Assembly (NCBI GenBank): GCA_002709405.1
Contig: PAQV01000023.1
Coordinates: 16,733-58,697, forward strand
DNA length: 41,965 bases
Direction of reading: 5' to 3'
Source of the DNA: Paracoccaceae bacterium
GTDB taxonomy: Bacteria; Pseudomonadota; Alphaproteobacteria; Rhodobacterales; Rhodobacteraceae
Part shown: one piece after another, positions 34,493 to 41,391 of the stretch
How the letters are laid out: every line of letters begins with the position of its first letter
Numbering within the stretch: the stretch's first letter is position 1
The notes under the pieces: generated by a model
What the model saw: only the letters and a program-made list of their open reading frames with translations
Databases searched by the model: none
Told to the model about the DNA's origin: nothing
Made by a program: the position numbers and the translations under genes

Positions 34493-34590
34493 GATCCAGG
34501 GGGGCCAGGGGAGGGCCGGTCTTACGGGGCTGGATCCACCCCGCCCCCTCGATGCCCCCACCCAATGACTCCCGATGACACCGGACAACG

Positions 34591-34619
34591 AAAAAGGCGC
34601 CCTTGAAGGGGCGCCTTTC
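34591..34619. terminator. Rho-independent-type hairpin, probably bidirectional
   Basis: AAAGGCGCCCC-type arms pair around a short loop (TTGAA) and are flanked by an A-run on the left and TTT on the right. It is placed between the fusion glycosyltransferase (plus) and the YjbE-like gene (minus), so it can serve both. Confidence 0.85.
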
Positions 34620-34742
34620 CTGTCTCTACCACCCGCTATTGCGGGCCGTATCTGTCGTGGCCCGGCGTGGGGACAATACCCACCTGTTCCGTCACACCGT
34701 CACGCCCGGGCCGGTCGTCCGGCCGGGCGCCGCATCATCCGG

Positions 34743-35000
34743 TCAGTTGGCCGGAGCGCTGGTGGTGGTCGTGGTGGTGGTCGTGCTGTCGTCGTCGCCA
34801 CCGGTGGCGATCACGACGATCAGGAAGCCGGCCGCCGTTGCACCGATCACGGTGCCCGCGCTCAGCCCGTCAAGACCCTGGCCCGACAGCGGGGCCGGCA
34901 CGGTCGGTGCGGGCGCAGGCGTCGGGGTGGCTTGTGCGGCGGCAAGCGACGGAAGGGCTGCCATGGCAGCGGCGGCGATAATCGCGGATATCGTCTTCAT
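34743..35000 (-). CDS. YjbE/GfcA-like small exported Thr-rich protein (copy 1)
   Basis: An 85-residue protein with a Sec signal peptide (MKTISAIIAAAAMAALPSLAAAQ). A Pro/Ala linker and a second hydrophobic helix (GTVIGATAAGFLIVVIA) follow, then GGDDD and a run of eight Thr. This build matches the YjbE/GfcA proteins encoded with YjbF and YjbH in exopolysaccharide operons. Their role is undefined. The ATG at 35000 has GGAG about 9 bases upstream, which is better than the in-frame ATG at 35015. It is preceded by its own intergenic region with a TTAAC pair, so it may have a separate promoter. Copy 2 lies just upstream. Confidence 0.85.
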   Translation of the reverse strand: MKTISAIIAAAAMAALPSLAAAQATPTPAPAPTVPAPLSGQGLDGLSAGTVIGATAAGFLIVVIATGGDDDSTTTTTTTTSAPAN

Positions 35001-35024
35001 GCTCGAAATCTCCAAAAGGCATGC

Positions 35025-35039
35025 TTAACACAGATTAAC
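35025..35039 (-). promoter_or_regulatory. TTAAC direct repeat, 10-bp spacing
   Basis: TTAAC at 35025-35029 and 35035-35039 lies about 25-39 bases upstream of the copy 1 start. The 10-bp spacing places both on one face of the helix. CtrA sites (TTAA-N7-TTAA) have one more base between half-sites, so this is not an exact CtrA box. Confidence 0.4.
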
Positions 35040-35172
35040 AGAAGGTAGCCCGAGTCTCAAAGAGACCAAGTCCGCGCATGCGAAAACACCGGCGACTTCC
35101 CGCCGCCCCGCGCATAATAGCACGGAAAACCGGCAGGGTCCGGATCCTGGAGACAATCGTCAGGAAGACCGA

Positions 35173-35198
35173 AAGGCAGGCTGGTGTCAGCCTGCCTT
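35173..35198 (-). terminator. Hairpin terminator after YjbE-like copy 2
   Basis: An 11-base perfect stem (AAGGCAGGCTG/CAGCCTGCCTT) with a 4-base loop lies about 40-60 bases past the stop of copy 2. A second GC hairpin (35210-35229, loop CGAA) is nearer the stop. It would separate the two yjbE-like genes into different transcripts, at least in part. Confidence 0.75.
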
Positions 35199-35235
35199 GA
35201 CCGTGTCAGGCGCGGCCCGAAGGCCGCGCGCCACC

Positions 35236-35484
35236 TCAGTTGGTGGTGGTCGTCGTGGTCGTGGTGGTGGTGCTGTCGTCGTCACCGCCAGTTGCGACAA
35301 CCACGATCAGGAAGCCGGCCGCGGTCACACCCAGCACGGTGCCGGCGGTCAGACCGCCAAGACCTGCGCCCGACAGCGGAGCCGGAACGGTCGGCGCGGG
35401 AGCCGGTGCAGGGGTCTGCGCGGCAGCAAGCGTCGGAAGTGCTGCGATGGAGGCAGCGGCGAACAGAGCCGTGAGGGTTTTCAT
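35236..35484 (-). CDS. YjbE/GfcA-like small exported Thr-rich protein (copy 2)
   Basis: An 82-residue paralogue of the protein at 34743-35000. The signal peptide is MKTLTALFAAASIAALPTLAAAQ. The PAPAPAPTVPAPLSG linker and hydrophobic helix GTVLGVTAAGFLIVVVA are nearly the same, and the end is GGDDD plus ten Thr and Asn. AAGGAG lies about 11 bases before the ATG. It follows the yjbF-like gene by 176 bases, a gap that contains a strong inverted repeat. The close similarity of the copies indicates tandem gene duplication. Thr-tract length differs between the copies (8 versus 10). Confidence 0.86.
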   Translation of the reverse strand: MKTLTALFAAASIAALPTLAAAQTPAPAPAPTVPAPLSGAGLGGLTAGTVLGVTAAGFLIVVVATGGDDDSTTTTTTTTTTN

Positions 35485-35566
35485 GCTCCAAATCTCCTTG
35501 GGGGTCATTTGATCCAGACCTACCTTGGACCATGTTCAATTTCAACGGGATCCGGTCCGATCCTCG

Positions 35567-35598
35567 TGCAATGCGGCACGTTTTTGCGCTGCATTGCA
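35567..35598. promoter_or_regulatory. Inverted repeat TGCAATGCGGC / GCTGCATTGCA
   Basis: 11-base arms at 35567-35577 and 35588-35598 pair at 10 of 11 positions, with a 10-base AT-containing loop. It lies about 85-115 bases upstream of the copy 2 start and 60 bases past the yjbF-like stop. It may be an operator or an attenuator-like hairpin. There is no T-run after it on the minus strand, so a simple terminator is less likely. Confidence 0.55.
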
Positions 35599-35660
35599 GA
35601 AATGTCGCCATTTTGGCTGCCCAGAACCTGCACAGGACCTGCCGCGGGGGCAGGCCCGGA

Positions 35661-36395
35661 CTACGGGGTCAGTTTCTCGACCGTGACATAGCCGATATAG
35701 GGCCCCGCCCATTGCCGCGACTTCCAGACCGTCGATCCGCGCGAATCGACCCAGTAGTCGTTGACCACCGTGCCATCCGCCAGCGCGCAGGTTTCGCGCA
35801 GGTGACGGGTGCCGTGGCGGCGTTCGACGATGACGATGGTTTCCGCCCCCAGGTCATCGACCTCGCAGGCAAAGTTCATCACCACCGGCTTGTTGTCCAG
35901 CGCGCTGTAGACCTGCCGTTTCAGCCCCTGGGACGCGCCCCGGCTGCGCACCGCGGCCAGCGCCGGACCGCCCTGGGCGGACACCAGGTCTCCGCCCAGG
36001 CCCCGGGTGCCGACCAGCACGCCGTCGCGCAGGGTCAGCGAGACATCGTTTTCCGTGCGCCAGACCAGCAGCCGCCCGCCCTCGGATCCGGCGGCCCGGC
36101 CCTGGCGCTCGGCCGAGATATACATGAAGGCCCGGCTGCCGGTCTTTTCGACCTCGGCCAGGACGAATTCGCCGTCGACCGTGTTCAGCACGGCCCGGGT
36201 CAGCTGCGGGCCCGCGGGGGCGGGATCGCCGCTCGTGGCCCGGCTTGCCGCGGCCTGGATGGCGGCCAGCGTCTTCAGCGTGGCGCTGGTTTCATCGCCC
36301 CGGTTGGAACAGCCCGCCAGGGCCGCGACCAGCGCAAGCGGAAGGGCCCAGGACAGTCGGGACAGCCGGGACCCGGAAAATCGTGTACGGATCAT
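35661..36395 (-). CDS. YjbF/GfcB-like lipoprotein
   Basis: Predicted periplasm-facing lipoprotein of 244 residues with signal sequence and lipobox LAGC, Cys at residue 29. The body fits the YjbF family: segments such as VWRTENDVSLTLRDGVLVGTRGLGGDL and the C-terminal RQWAGPYIGYVTVEKL. Members act with YjbH in exopolysaccharide secretion. The start codon overlaps the stop of the yjbH-like gene (ATGA), so the two are translationally coupled. A YjbG/GfcC gene, present between the equivalents in Escherichia coli, is absent here. Confidence 0.88.
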   Translation of the reverse strand: MIRTRFSGSRLSRLSWALPLALVAALAGCSNRGDETSATLKTLAAIQAAASRATSGDPAPAGPQLTRAVLNTVDGEFVLAEVEKTGSRAFMYISAERQGRAAGSEGGRLLVWRTENDVSLTLRDGVLVGTRGLGGDLVSAQGGPALAAVRSRGASQGLKRQVYSALDNKPVVMNFACEVDDLGAETIVIVERRHGTRHLRETCALADGTVVNDYWVDSRGSTVWKSRQWAGPYIGYVTVEKLTP

Positions 36396-38758
36396 TGCCA
36401 GAACCTCACCGACTGGTCGTCGAGCGCCTTCTTGTGGGCCGCCCGGATCTGCGGATAAAGCCGGCCCGGCACAACCAGCCGCTGGCCGCCATCGCGGGTG
36501 ATCGGCGTGATCGTGGTGCCGACGGTCTGGCGGCTGGGCTGGCCCAGGACCCAGTTGACCGGGATCGAGAAGCGGATGCCCTTGTCGAACGAGCCTTCGC
36601 CGAAATCCTCGGCCGAGACATTGGTCAGCGTGAAGAACGCGCCCACCCGCCAGCCGTTGTCGAAGATCCGGTCCATCGAGAAGGTCGCCCCCCAGTCGCC
36701 GGCCAGGTAGCGCCCGGCGTCGACCTGGCCGATCAGGCCCGGTCCGAACTCGTAATAGGCCGAGGCATGGCCGGTGGCGATCTGGTAGTCGTACTGGCCG
36801 AAGCCGAACCGCTGGTCCTGGTCCCGCTGGGCCACGTAGTTGGCTTCAATCCCCAGCCCCAGCGGGCTGTTGACCGGCTTCCACAGCAGTTCCGTCGAGA
36901 TCCCGCCGAACATCTGTTCCAGGTAGCCAAAGGTCGCCCGGGCATACAGATCCTTGCCCGGCCGCCATTGCTTGGCCACGTAGAGGTTGCGCATGGTCAG
37001 GTCGTACTGGGCATATTCCGCCCAGTCGGACCGCACGTGCGGCAGGACCGAGTTCGAGGGCCGCCCGCCGTCGAGATCCCCGAACAGCTTGTAGCGCAGC
37101 GCGCCCGACGCGATCCAGCCGGGGGCCGGGCGGTAGGTGCCGTTCAGCTCCAGGCCCACGTCCAGGCGGATCGGCTTGTCGGGGTCAAAGTAGCTGGGCT
37201 CGAAATAGGGTTGCAGCGAGTAGGAAAAGCGCGGGAACAGCGCCTCGTTGCTGACCGCCTCGAGGCTGAGCGGCGGCGCGTCGGAATAGCCGATCAGCGC
37301 GGTCATCGCCCCGGTGGCATCGGTTTCGTATTCGACCACTTCCAGGTCCGAGCGCCGGATCGTCGCCCGGTTCACGGCCATGCCATTGGACTGGGGCACG
37401 ATGTGGAAGGTTTCGACCGACGGCGGCAGGGTCTGGGCCATGGCCCGGGCGACCCGGCCGATGGCGTTCATCTCGGGCCAGTAGCGCCGGTTGTTGTAGC
37501 GGACCTCGGCGGTGTGGGCCGAAACGGTGAAGGTCTCGACCGTGATGCCCTGGGGATCAAGCACGCCGATCAGGTTGTCGCGCAGCGCCGGGGGCACCTC
37601 GCGGCTGCCGGCCCAGGATGTCGACCAGGCCTCGGGATTGGTGCGCGGATCCTGGCGCACCAGCACCGGCTGCGGGGCCGGCACGGCGACGGGCACCGGC
37701 GGGGCCTTGGGGTTGCCCTGGATCTGGATGTTGAAACCCACTTCCGAGCCGTACAGGTAGTACCCGCCGATGCGGATCGCGTTGTTGACCTTGTATTCGA
37801 CGCCGAAGTTGATCGGCGAGCGGCGGTCGAGGATGCCCATGTCCTGGACCTCGGTCACGTAGGCATCCGAGGAATATTCGACCTTCACGCCGAACGTGTC
37901 GTTGGGCCGCCACTCGATCCCCGCGAAGGGCGCAAAGGGGCCGCGGAACCACTGGTCATAGGCCACCTGGCCGCCGGTCGAGCTGGGGTCATAGGCCGGC
38001 CGGTCGCCGTAGCCGTTGATCGATCCGTAAGATCCCAGACGGCCCCAGCCCAGGCCGCCGGTGACCTTCAGCGTGCCGCTGCCCCCCAGCCGCGAGGGCG
38101 GCAGGGAAAAGGTCTTGGTGGCGGCGATGTATTCGCCGGCCGAAATCCCGGTGCCCACGAAATCCTGCAGGCCCAAGGTCACCGCCGGCAGCCGGTCGGT
38201 TTCCTTCAGCAGGCGGAAGCGCAGGTCGAAGCTGCGGTCGTAATAGGTCTCGAAGCCCGAGAAGTTCGCATTGGCGAAGGAATTGTAGCGGAAGCTGCCC
38301 GACACCCAGGGCAGGGCCTGGAAGGTCAGGGTATAGCGCCCGATGCCCCCGAACCAGGACACCCCGGCATTGAACTGGCCATCCGGCGCGGCCTCGCCCG
38401 AGGGCATGTCGATCAGGCCCGGCGCGCTGTAGAAGTTGAAGCTGGGGCCATCGGGATATTGCGCGATGGTCGGCGCCGCTTCGGGCGTGCCCGGCAGGGC
38501 CAGCGGATCGGTCGGCCCGGTCACGTAGGCCGTGGGGTCGGTTTCCCAGCCCAGCTGGGCCTGCGCCCCGGTGCCCATCACGCCGACGGCTGCCGAACAC
38601 AGGCCCACCGAACATAAAGCAGTCGTGCGCAAGATCGCGCGCAAACCTGTCGTACACAACGTCGTGCGCAAACCTGTCGTGCGCACAATCGCGCGCATAC
38701 TTGTCGTACGCAGGGCGGCCATCCATCCGGCCCCGTGCCCGACCCTGTGCCCGGTCAT
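36392..38758 (-). CDS. YjbH/GfcD-like outer-membrane exopolysaccharide protein
   Basis: Predicted outer-membrane beta-barrel protein of about 788 residues for polysaccharide export. YjbH-type segments are SAPGLIDMPSGEAAPDGQFNAGV, PWVSGSFRYNSF, LGWGRLGSYGSI, YKVNNAIRIGGYYLYGSEVG and the final WVLGQP/RDGG barrel strands. The start is uncertain: ATG 38758, 38722 and 38698 and GTG 38809 are in frame. The signal-peptide region is enlarged by a 27-bp repeat (RTTGLR-type units), yet still ends in a cleavable-looking GTGAQA|Q. It heads the yjbH-yjbF-yjbE order, reversed relative to E. coli yjbEFGH. Confidence 0.87.
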   Translation of the reverse strand: MTGHRVGHGAGWMAALRTTSMRAIVRTTGLRTTLCTTGLRAILRTTALCSVGLCSAAVGVMGTGAQAQLGWETDPTAYVTGPTDPLALPGTPEAAPTIAQYPDGPSFNFYSAPGLIDMPSGEAAPDGQFNAGVSWFGGIGRYTLTFQALPWVSGSFRYNSFANANFSGFETYYDRSFDLRFRLLKETDRLPAVTLGLQDFVGTGISAGEYIAATKTFSLPPSRLGGSGTLKVTGGLGWGRLGSYGSINGYGDRPAYDPSSTGGQVAYDQWFRGPFAPFAGIEWRPNDTFGVKVEYSSDAYVTEVQDMGILDRRSPINFGVEYKVNNAIRIGGYYLYGSEVGFNIQIQGNPKAPPVPVAVPAPQPVLVRQDPRTNPEAWSTSWAGSREVPPALRDNLIGVLDPQGITVETFTVSAHTAEVRYNNRRYWPEMNAIGRVARAMAQTLPPSVETFHIVPQSNGMAVNRATIRRSDLEVVEYETDATGAMTALIGYSDAPPLSLEAVSNEALFPRFSYSLQPYFEPSYFDPDKPIRLDVGLELNGTYRPAPGWIASGALRYKLFGDLDGGRPSNSVLPHVRSDWAEYAQYDLTMRNLYVAKQWRPGKDLYARATFGYLEQMFGGISTELLWKPVNSPLGLGIEANYVAQRDQDQRFGFGQYDYQIATGHASAYYEFGPGLIGQVDAGRYLAGDWGATFSMDRIFDNGWRVGAFFTLTNVSAEDFGEGSFDKGIRFSIPVNWVLGQPSRQTVGTTITPITRDGGQRLVVPGRLYPQIRAAHKKALDDQSVRFWQ
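38622..38717 (-). repeat. Three-and-a-half-copy 27-bp array in a signal peptide
   Basis: Units at 38622-38648, 38649-38675, 38676-38702 and a partial unit to 38717 each consist of a 12-base and a 15-base subunit starting (G/A)TCG(T/C). On the minus strand they code nine-residue units of the type RTTGLRAIL, directly before and into the hydrophobic core of the YjbH-like signal sequence. Confidence 0.9.
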
Positions 38759-39065
38759 ACGTTCCGTGCGTGGAAGCGCACTCTGATTTCGCTGAAGTCT
38801 GCTGCTCACGCGTGCCCCGTCCAGTCGTCCTTGCGGCCTTGTTCTTATCGGCCTTAGACCACGGCCGCCCCGCCGCGATCAATTGTCACCGGGCCACGCC
38901 CGGCGCTCCGTGATGAAAAAGTCCCGCCCTGCGGCCTTCCTGCCGCGGTTTCGTGCGAGGGGGCCCTGAAACGGTCCGGTCACCGGATGTCACCGGCCCG
39001 CGATGTCCTGCGATGTCCCGGCCCGTGTGTTGGCCCGTGTGTTGGCCCGGCCGGGACGGATCCCG
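38759..39065. other. Gap between capD-like and yjbH-like genes
   Basis: 307 bases without a supported gene. At 39023-39050 a 12-base unit with CGTGTGTTGGCC is duplicated, and GATGTC recurs three times between 38976 and 39018. AT-richer bases around 38870-38930 could hold the yjbH promoter. Confidence 0.5.
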
Positions 39066-40952
39066 TCAGGAGGGGCGTCCGCCGGTGGCGGTTTCCGCCA
39101 CGGCCAGCCGGTAGCCTTCGACCCAGCGGGTCACCACCGCCCGGGCCGCGTCCTCGTCGCTGGCCGCCAGCGCATGGCGCAGGCCGCGCAGGACCGAGGC
39201 GACCTCGATTTCCGACAGCTTTTCCTCGCGGGCACAGAAGATCTTCTGGTGCCGGGTGCCGATCAGGTCGCCGGTGATCGTCAACTCTTCGGACAGCTTT
39301 TCGCCCGGGCGCAGACCGGTGATCTCGATCTCGATGTCGCCCTCGGGATTGTGTTCGTCCCGCACGGTGTAGCCCGCGCTTTCGATGACCTGGCGGGCCA
39401 GGCGCATGATCGGCACCGGTTCGCCCATGTCCAGCACGAAGACCTCGCCACCCTTGGCCTCGGCCCCGGCCTTCAGCACCAGCTGCACGGCCTCGCGGAT
39501 GGTCATGAAATAGCGCTTCACCCGCCGGTCGGTCACGGTGACCGGGCCGCCGCGCGACACCTGGTCCTGGAACAGCGGCACGACCGAGCCGGACGATCCC
39601 AGCACGTTGCCGAAGCGGACCATGGTGAAGACCGTCTCGTCGAAACGGGTGGCCAGGTCCTGGATCACCAGTTCAGCCAGGCGCTTGGAGGCGCCCATGA
39701 CATTGGTCGGGCGCACGGCCTTGTCCGAGGACACCAGGATGAACCGTTCGACCCCGGTTTCGGCGGCCTCGCGGGCCAGCGTCTGGGTGCCGAAGACATT
39801 GTTGGCCAGGCCCGGCAGCGGGTTCGATTCGACCAGCGGCACGTGCTTGTAGGCGGCGGCGTGCAGCACGACCTTCACGTCGTGATCGGCCAGCACCTTC
39901 TTGACCTGGCGCGGATCGGTGACCGACCCCAGCACCGGCACCAGGTCGATGCGCGTGCCCTCGACCAGCTGCGACAATTCCTGGTGCACCGTGTAAAGCG
40001 CCAGTTCCGACAATTCGTACAGCACCAGCTTCGCCGGCCGGCACGACAGCACCTGGCGGCACAGTTCCGAACCGATGGACCCGCCAGCCCCCGAGACCAG
40101 CACGACCTTGTCCCGGTAGCTGTCGCAGGCGTCGCCCAGCGACACGTCGCAGGCCGCGCGGCCCAGGAAGTTCTGCGGGGCCACCGGGGCCAGCTTGTCG
40201 ATCAGGGCTTCCTCGCCGATCAGCTGGGCAAAGCTGGGCAGGGCCTGGACCTCGAGCCCCATCTTCTGCAGGTGGCGGGCGATCTGGGCCTGCTTGGGCT
40301 GGCTCAGCGAGGGCATGGCCAGCAGCACGCGGTCGACGCGGCGTTCCTTGACCAGCTCGGCGATGCGCGCGGGCGGGCAGACCGGCAGACCGGCCAGCAT
40401 CATGCCCTGCAGCGAGGTATTGTCGTCGACAAAGGCCACCGGGTCGATGGTCTGGTGCGGCTTGAGCGCCGTGGCCAGCTGCATGCCCGTCGTGCCGGCA
40501 CCGTAGATCAGCACCCGGCAGCGCGGCTTGGCCGAGGTATAGACGGCCATGACCACCTGGTAGAGCACGGCGCGCGAGGCCACGGCGAAGAGGAAGTAGA
40601 TGATGCCGAACATCACGTGGGTGCCCGGCGGGAAGGGCAGCGCCCAGAGCGCCGAGAGCACCGCCGAGGCGCCGGCGGTCAGCAGGGCGAAGATCGCGGT
40701 CAGCCCGATGGCATGGCGTTCATAGGCATTGAGCTGGATCTGGGGGATGCCCAGCCACAGCGACAGCCCGGCCCACGAAGCCACCAGGTAGGGCAGGATC
40801 GGCCCCGTTTCCCACAGGGCCGCAATCGGGCTCATCGGCAGGGATTGGACGACAAAGGTAAACAGCAGGGCGACCGGTATGAGCGCCAGGTCTATGCCGA
40901 GAAAGACATAGCCCTTTTGGCGGCGGCTCAGGGCATTGAGAAAACTCAGCAT
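39066..40952 (-). CDS. UDP-sugar 4,6-dehydratase (CapD/WbpM/FlaA1 family), membrane-bound
   Basis: Long-form nucleoside-diphosphate-sugar 4,6-dehydratase of 628 residues. The N-terminus has four membrane helices (about 15-130). A first Rossmann motif VLIYGAGTTGMQLA is near 148-160, and the catalytic SDR domain begins at VVLVSGAGGSIGSEL (GAGGSIG at 288-294). Conserved segments follow: HAAAYKHVPLVE, FILVSSDKAVRPTNVMGASKRLAE, and the C-terminal GLRPGEKLSEEL. It typically converts UDP-GlcNAc to a 4-keto-6-deoxy sugar for QuiNAc or related sugars. The ATG at 40952 begins the conserved region. The open frame to 41186 includes no homologous sequence. Confidence 0.95.
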   Translation of the reverse strand: MLSFLNALSRRQKGYVFLGIDLALIPVALLFTFVVQSLPMSPIAALWETGPILPYLVASWAGLSLWLGIPQIQLNAYERHAIGLTAIFALLTAGASAVLSALWALPFPPGTHVMFGIIYFLFAVASRAVLYQVVMAVYTSAKPRCRVLIYGAGTTGMQLATALKPHQTIDPVAFVDDNTSLQGMMLAGLPVCPPARIAELVKERRVDRVLLAMPSLSQPKQAQIARHLQKMGLEVQALPSFAQLIGEEALIDKLAPVAPQNFLGRAACDVSLGDACDSYRDKVVLVSGAGGSIGSELCRQVLSCRPAKLVLYELSELALYTVHQELSQLVEGTRIDLVPVLGSVTDPRQVKKVLADHDVKVVLHAAAYKHVPLVESNPLPGLANNVFGTQTLAREAAETGVERFILVSSDKAVRPTNVMGASKRLAELVIQDLATRFDETVFTMVRFGNVLGSSGSVVPLFQDQVSRGGPVTVTDRRVKRYFMTIREAVQLVLKAGAEAKGGEVFVLDMGEPVPIMRLARQVIESAGYTVRDEHNPEGDIEIEITGLRPGEKLSEELTITGDLIGTRHQKIFCAREEKLSEIEVASVLRGLRHALAASDEDAARAVVTRWVEGYRLAVAETATGGRPS

Positions 40953-41391
40953 AGTCAGGTCTCTGCCCCCGGAAGAGCGTTGGCTTTGCCCCGGGCGTCC
41001 CGTTCGGGGCGAGAGGGCGTCGAGTGGGAATTCACACAGGTCAATGCAGTAAAAACAAGCATGTGTACAAATAGCACGCAGATTCGTCTTACCCCAAGTT
41101 AAGACATCCACCAAAGACAATTTATGCGCATGCAGCATGGGGCGCGGTTTGGCCGGTCTTTTGGGCGGAACCTCGCCGGTTTGCAAGCGCAGCCATCAGG
41201 GTTGCGCCCGATCCTGTTGCAAAAGAGTGCTTTTTGCCGCGCCCGGAAAGGCCGGTACGCGCCCCGGCCAACCGTGATCACAACCCGTGATCACACGGCG
41301 TGATCACACCCCGGCCAGGGCCTGCCCGGCCATGTGATCACGGCGTCACGGGGGCCCCATGCGCGCCGTCGCAGCCCCCGCGTGGGCCGGC
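40953..41391. other. Intergenic region with AT-rich segment and GTGATCAC sites
   Basis: This 439-base stretch holds no supported gene. Bases 41030-41125 are AT-richer, with the imperfect palindrome CTTACCCCAAGTTAAG at 41089-41104, and are the likeliest promoter for the capD-like gene. Four GTGATCAC sites lie at 41274-41341, downstream of the ABC ATPase gene. Confidence 0.55.
41274..41341. repeat. Four GTGATCAC palindromes, spacing 13, 13 and 34 bp
   Basis: Perfect 8-base palindromes at 41274-41281, 41287-41294, 41300-41307 and 41334-41341. The first three form a 13-bp tandem array, which fits the style of the other arrays, but the palindrome could also bind a dimeric regulator. Confidence 0.75.

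Noticed and set aside
31103-34588. 1161-codon antisense frame opposite the fusion glycosyltransferase
   Set aside because: It is His/Gly/Val-rich and tracks the codon pattern of the real gene on the other strand, which has clear GT2 and GT4 motifs.
35025-35039. CtrA binding site
   Set aside because: The TTAA half-sites are separated by six bases instead of seven, so the consensus is not met. It is kept only as a direct repeat.
950-38717. CRISPR array
   Set aside because: The tandem units are contiguous, diverged and without unique spacers of constant length, and no cas gene is present.
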